64,000 bases of DNA from Portunus trituberculatus (lineage: Eukaryota > Arthropoda > Malacostraca > Decapoda > Portunidae), in contig NC_059258.1 in assembly GCF_017591435.1 (NCBI RefSeq), positions 7,014,571 through 7,078,570 of the forward strand, written 5' to 3'. Made by a program: the position numbers and the translations under genes. Below are positions 58,630 through 64,000 of this stretch, piece after piece. The notes below the pieces were generated by a model. That model made no database searches, was not told the origin of the DNA, and saw only the letters and a list, made by a program, of their open reading frames with translations. How positions within the stretch are numbered: the stretch's first letter is position 1; each line of letters begins with the position of its first letter.

Positions 58630-61600
58630 TTATGACAATGTAATGAAAGAGTGTGCCGATATGAAGAAGGAAAATGAAGCACTGAAAGAGGAAGTTAAGC
58701 TAATTAAAGTGAATTGCGATGGAGAAGCAGGCTGAATGGAAAAAAAGTCAGGAAGTGGAAAGAAAGGAGGTAAATTACAAAGTTGCAAGTCTGGAAAAGG
58801 AAATCAAAGAGTCTGGGGAGAAAACTTTGGGCCTTGCTGAAATTATAGATCAACAGATCATAGAAGAGAAGATTGCTGAGAAAGTGGTGAAGGTTATTAA
58901 ATCAAATGAGACATTGGTGAGGGAAACTGTAGACAAAAAGAGATGTGTGGTGATATTTGGTGTGGAGGAGGATAAGACACCGAGTAAAATGGAGAGAGAG
59001 AAAACATAAAAAGGTGATAAATAATATCATTAATGTGGTGCAGGAGGAGGAAAAGACCTAGTACAAGAAATAGAGGACTTCCATAGAATTGGAAAGTTCA
59101 CAAGAGAAGGTATGAGGCCAATAAGAATCAAACTTAAGTCACAAAAGGATGTAGATGAATTGGTGGAGAAGTCATGGAGGCTAGCCCAGCAGGAAACAAC
59201 AAGGAAGATTTGGTTGAGAAGAGATCTCGGTGAAAAGGAAAGAGAAATGTTAAATGAGTTGAGAAAGGAGGCTTTGAAAAAAATGAAGAGAGGACAGAAG
59301 AGGAGAAGAAAGAGTTTTTCTGGAGAATCTTGGATATGAGACTGAGGAAGTGGTTCATAACCCAGAAAAGTACAGCAAGAAAGGACTAAAGAAACTTACG
59401 TATGAGCGAATGTAATGTATTCCAACATAAATGGAGTGATATCGGGATTTTAGAACTCAACGATTACTTGAGGGACAAGAACCCAGATATTGTGGGTCTT
59501 ACTGAAACAAAACTGAGAGAGGGAGAAGACCTGATGATGGTTGGAGAAGGAAATATAATGTTTGGAAAAGAAATAGAGTAGGTAAGATGGGAGGAGGAGT
59601 GATGTTGCTGGTTAAAAAGATATAAAGGTGGATCAAGTGAAAGAAGGTATGGGAAAGGCAGAAGTGCTAAAGATCAGAGCAGAAACTAATGAAGGAAAAA
59701 GAGGCACTACATAGTGGTGTACGTACCACCTAAGACAAATGCATGGTCAGTACAGGAATATGAAGAAATGATAAGTGATACAGGAACATGTCTGGAAGAA
59801 ATGTTGGGTGGCTGTGAACGAACTATAATGATGGGAGATTTTAATTGTAAAGAGGTGTGTTGGGAGGACTGGTCAATGGAAGGATCAGAGACAACATGGG
59901 AAATACACTATTGACACTGGCAATGGAAAATGTGTTAACTCAGTGGGTCAAAGAAGATACTAGGTTTGGAGGAGAGGGAGCATCGTCAAGACTGGACTTG
60001 GTCTTTAGTACAGAGCCAATGGTCATTGAGGAGATGAGGGTGGAGTGCCCTTTAGCAAAGAGTGATCATGCAGTTTTGGAGTTCAAGGTGATAGATGAAG
60101 AGAAATCTAGAAGAAATGAAGAATATAAAGTGGGAAGATGGAATTATGCCAAGACAGATTTTGGAAACCTAAAGAAATTCTTTCAAGAGACAAATTGGAT
60201 GAAATTCAAGAGTGCTAAGGAGCAAATGAAAAGTGGAAGGAATTTATAAAATATACAAAGAAGGTGAGAAAAATTTGTACCAATAAGACAACATAGAGAA
60301 GTTGGAAAGCAGGACTGGTTTAACGATAGATGTGAAAAGGCTAGAACAAGAAAAGAGGATGCATGGAAGAGGTGGAGAAGGAAAAGACGGATTAAGCAGT
60401 GGAAAGTTACAAAAGAGCAAGAAATGAATATGTGTTGATTAGAAGAGAAGAAAGAAAGAAACAAGAAAAGGATATAATTGATAAATGTAAAGACCAACCA
60501 AGGCTTTTTACAGACATGTGAACAACAACATCAAAAATAGAGAAAGTATTGAAAGTTTAGAAGTAAATGGAGTATGCAGTGAAGATCCCAGGAAATGGCA
60601 GAGGCTATGAATGGATGCTTTCGGAAGGTATTCACAAAGGAGACTGCTTTTGACAAACCACTGGTAATGGAACAGAAAGGGATTATGAAGGAGTTTCAAG
60701 TAACTGTGGAGGAGATCAAGAATATGATGGGGAGTTTAGAAGTGAGAAAAGCTGTGGGACCTGATGGGGTATCAGGATGGATTTTAAGAGAATGCAGGAG
60801 CAACTGGCAGAAAAAGTTTGTGAAGTAATTGATGCCTCATTAAGGGAAGGTGTAGTGCCCCAAGACTGGAAAAGAGCTAACATTGTCCCAATCTATAAAT
60901 CAGGTAACAAGAGAGACCCATTGAACTATAGACCAGTGTCACTTACAAGTGTGGTAGCTAAGATGTGTGAGAGGGTGGTGAAGAATAGATGGACAGACTT
61001 CTTGGAGAAAAATGACATACTTTGTGAGTGTCAATTTGGTTTTAGAAAAGGGCGTTCATGCACGACAAACCTGATATGTTACTATTCGAGGGTGATAGAT
61101 GTAATACAGGAAAGAGATGGTTGGGCTGATGGAATATATCTGGATTTAAAAAAGGCCTTTGATAAGGTACCACACCGGAGACTGATCTGGAAACTTGAAA
61201 TGGTAGGAGGAGTGCATGGCAGTTTACTAAAATGGATGGAAGACTTTTGGTAGGAAGAGAAATGAGAACAATAATTAAGGACAGACCATCAGAATGGGGC
61301 TTGGTGGAGAGTGGAGTTCCACAGGGATCAGTGTTGGCACCAGTAATGTTCGCGGTCTACATAAATGACATGGTGGATGGGGTGTCCAGTTATGTGAGCC
61401 TATTTGCAGACGATGCAAAATTGTTAAGAAAAGTGAGATGTGACAAAGATTGCGAACTACTCCAGGAAGACTTGGACAGAATATGGAAATGGAGCTGTAC
61501 ATGGCAAATGGAGTTCAACACGACAAAATGCAAGAAAATAGAGTTTGGCAAGAGTGAAAGAAGAATCAGGAGTATGTACAAGATAGGAAATGAAGACATA

Positions 61601-62260
61601 AAACCAGTCATGAAGAAAAAGACCTTGGGGTGACAATTACCAATGACCTATCGCCAGAGAGACATATAAACAAAATAATTGGAGAAGTATTGAACTTATT
61701 GAGGAACATAAGAGTGGCGTTCAGATATTTAGATGAAGAAATGATGAAGAAAATAATTACTGCAATGATAAGACCGAGGCTTGAATATGCAACAATACAG
61801 TGGGCTCCGAACTTAAAGAAACACATAAGGAAACTAGAGAAAGTACAGAGGGCTGCAACAAAATGGTGCCTGACTTAAGAGATTTGACTTATGAAGACAG
61901 ACTGAAAAGAATGCAACTTCCGACCCTGGAAAACAGAAGAGAAAGGGGAGACCTGATAGCAATATACAGAGTGATGATTGGCATGGAAAAATGGATAGGG
62001 AAGATCTGTGTATGTGGAATGAAAGAATGTCGAGAGGGCATGGGAAAAACTAAAATGGCCACTTATAGGAGAGATGTGAAAAATATAGCTTCCTCATAGA
62101 AGGGTGGAAGCATGGAATAGTTTAGACGTGGAAGTGGTCAACGCAAGGAATATTCATGATTTTAAGAAAAAGCTGGACATTAATAGATATGGAGACGGGA
62201 CAACACGAGCATAGCTCTTTTCCCGTATGTTACAATTAGGTAAATACAATTAGGTAAATA
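58627..62260 (+). mobile_element. LINE A4, near full length, between two (CA)n tracts
   Basis: The 5' end is CGAGTTATGACAATG, alignable with A5. ORF1 (58650-59340) encodes a Lys/Glu coiled coil and an RRM-like part (VVIFGVEED, MRPIRIKLKSQKDVDELVEK, ARRAW-like WLRRDLGEKER). The endonuclease spans about 59400-60090 (LELNDYLRDKNPDIVGLTET, MGDFNCKEVCWEDW, SRLDLVF, KSDHAVLEF) and the RT about 60640-61630 (GPDGVSGWILRE, YRPVSLTSVVAKMCERV, YLDLKKAFDKVPHRRLIWKL, GVPQGSVLAPVMFAVYINDM, FADDAKLLRKV). The tail holds two AATTAGGTAAATACA units. Multiple frameshifts. Antisense to MBLAC1. Confidence 0.88.
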
Positions 62261-62284
62261 CACACACACACACACACACACACA
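62261..62284. repeat. (CA)12 at the 3' side of LINE A4
   Basis: Follows AGGTAAATA directly. Confidence 0.93.
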
Positions 62285-63016
62285 TTTAGAATTGCACTGA
62301 TTACTATTGTATATTACTTTATCTCAACTCTGGTGATATGGTGATCAGGTAACTTGGCCTTGAGAGCAGACAACTCTTAAATGTAAAGATCCCAACAGTA
62401 TGAAATGCTCCATGAAGATTTTTAAACCTGTTTGGATTCATATTCAAACTCCACATGAATGACTTACATATATCAGCACTATGGGGCAGCTCGGGCCTTC
62501 TTGTCCCAATGAGGACCTGAACATGCACATCTGCCATTACTAGCCCAACCTCCATTCCAGCCACATTTATGTTCAAATCATTTACCGAGCCGATATCAAC
62601 CCTCTTCTCAAGGATAGTGCTTTAGCAACTTCTGTACACTCAACCCTCTGCTATCGTGCCTAATTGGTACATCTATCACTGCAAAATAGCCAAAATTGTG
62701 ATAGCTGAAGTGAAGAACCTATGGTAATACAGTAAGCCCCAACACTTGGTGAATCTCAGCTTGGCGAAATTCACTTTTGGCGATAGGGTAGCCATGGACC
62801 ACTGAGTGCACGCTTGGCAATTTGAATTAAAACTCGGCGGCCCCTTGGCGGCTGCATGGCAAACCACAGGGCTCCCCAGAATAAATTCTGGCTACTTCTT
62901 CAAGCTTACTCTCTGAAAGACTGATACGTAGCTGGCATCAGAAGCATCTTTCATTTAATAACTCAGTGATGCAGTTTTAAATGTTTGTGATATTACGATC
63001 AAATATCACACGGTAA
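62285..63016. other. Unassigned DNA with a possible Tigger-like fragment
   Basis: A minus-strand open stretch at 62319-62576 is not recognisable. TACAGTAAGCCCCAACACTT with GGCGAAATTCACTTTTGGCG at 62730-62785 resembles a Tigger-type terminus. Confidence 0.35.
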
Positions 63017-63950
63017 TAGACCGGCAGCCCAGAGCATTTTGGTCAAATGAAGCAGGTACCAATATCTGACTATTGTCATTGAAGTGTTATTTCAATGTTT
63101 GATATTGCTCACTCTGACGGAAATTCAGGTACCTTATTTTGTCATTGTATTATTTTAAGTTTGTCGCATTTGTCATTGCAGTGTTTCGATGTTTCATAAA
63201 GCTCAATTTAGTGGGTGGATCCCCAGGGTTCACATTTTGGGGGTGTCTGGGAGACACTTGGCAGCGGAAAAATTGTCTTGCATCGGTCATTTGTTACTCA
63301 GTAGGATTTACTTATTCGAATGAAACTGATTTCAAACAGTACCTTTCATGTTTGATCTAGCCTGAAATTTGAGGCCCTTTTCGGGGGTCTGGGGGGTCAA
63401 ATGCAGCATTGAGTGTGTCTGGGAGTAGTCATTACTTGTAATGTAGAATATGCTTTGTTGTTTAGAACAAGTCTTATGTAGTACATTCAATGTTTGATAC
63501 AGCTCATTTTGGTGGGTGGATTCCCAGGGTCCACATTTTGGGGATGTCTGGGAGACCCTTAGGAGTGGAAAATTTGTCTTGCATCGGTCATTTCTTACTC
63601 AGTAAGATTTATTTATTCGAATGAAACTGATTTCAAGCAGTATCTTTCATATTTGATCTAGCCTAATTTTTTGGGACCCTTTTGGGCGCAGCAGGTAGAA
63701 TGTCTGGGAAACACGAAAAAAATCTTCATATGATATGCTTGTAAGCCTAGTGTAATAGTTTCCTGGTATCCATCAATGTTTGATCTAGTGTATTTTTTTT
63801 GGCCCTTTCGGGGGTCACAGGGGCTACATGCAGCAGAGGGTCCTCACCAGAAATCCATATCTGTATATGCTAACTTAAGACCTACGAGGCCCAATAGTCA
63901 GATATTGGTACCTGCTTCGTTTGACCAAAATGCTCTGGGCTGCCAGTCTA
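63017..63950. mobile_element. 934-bp element with 59-bp terminal inverted repeats
   Basis: The left end (63017-63075) and right end (63892-63950) are inverted repeats with two mismatches in 59 bp; the outermost bases are TAGAC and GTCTA. Inside, two direct copies of about 163 bp (63201-63363 and 63502-63664) start GCTCAATTTAGTGGGTGGAT or GCTCATTTTGGTGGGTGGAT and end TTTGATCTAGCCT. There is no transposase frame, so it is a non-autonomous DNA element. The flanks may show a TA duplication. Confidence 0.8.
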
Positions 63951-64000
63951 TAAGTATTCTTCTAATCTAACAATTTTACATTTTAAAAGATTTTCATAGC

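Noticed and set aside
62319..62576. Minus-strand open stretch ending in a GTAAGT donor whose phase would fit MBLAC1
   Set aside because: The predicted residues show no MBLAC1-like N-terminal motif and the joining codon would replace an expected glycine by tryptophan.

Overview
This is eukaryotic, arthropod-like DNA, most likely from a decapod crustacean (crab or shrimp; inferred). Genes are split by long introns. Dinucleotide and trinucleotide microsatellites are extremely dense, short arrays of CCTAA/TTAGG (the arthropod telomere motif) are scattered about, and many kinds of non-LTR retrotransposon and tRNA-derived SINE are present. No prokaryotic operon, CRISPR array or phage was seen.

Three conserved protein genes, all on the minus strand, could be assembled exon by exon with matching splice phases. 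(1) 2485-13234: a complete UBE2L3 (UbcH7) ubiquitin-conjugating enzyme, five coding exons, 154 codons, with the family's diagnostic residues. (2) 16078-29267: NOL9/Grc3 polynucleotide 5'-kinase, six coding exons and about 784 codons in this model, with a five-unit 42-bp coding tandem repeat in the N-terminal half. (3) 43925-58465: the last three coding exons of MBLAC1, a metallo-beta-lactamase-fold nuclease; its 5' exon(s) were not found and probably lie beyond 64000. The genes act in separate processes (ubiquitin transfer, rRNA processing, histone mRNA processing) and are not an operon.

The rest is mobile and simple-sequence DNA. 2.6-12.4 kb: UBE2L3 introns packed with minisatellites, microsatellites, SINEs and a TTAA-flanked MITE. 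13.2-16.1 kb: intergenic. 18.6-25.9 kb: a NOL9 intron holding a stack of LINEs and a SINE inserted head to tail in one (CA)n tract. 29.3-43.9 kb: intergenic TE graveyard with two LINE families, a short gypsy-type LTR element with two 688-bp LTRs (35864-38953), SINEs and a decayed hAT-like transposase. 46.2-62.3 kb: MBLAC1 introns containing an I-type LINE with RNase H and three LINEs of the CA-associated family. 63.0-63.95 kb: a 934-bp element with 59-bp terminal inverted repeats.

The most striking pattern is that one LINE family and a tRNA-Val-like SINE family both sit inside or against (CA)n/(TG)n microsatellites. In all nine cases seen here the (CA)n lies on the element's sense strand, and the two families end in similar 3' sequence. 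This suggests a microsatellite-targeted LINE/SINE pair.
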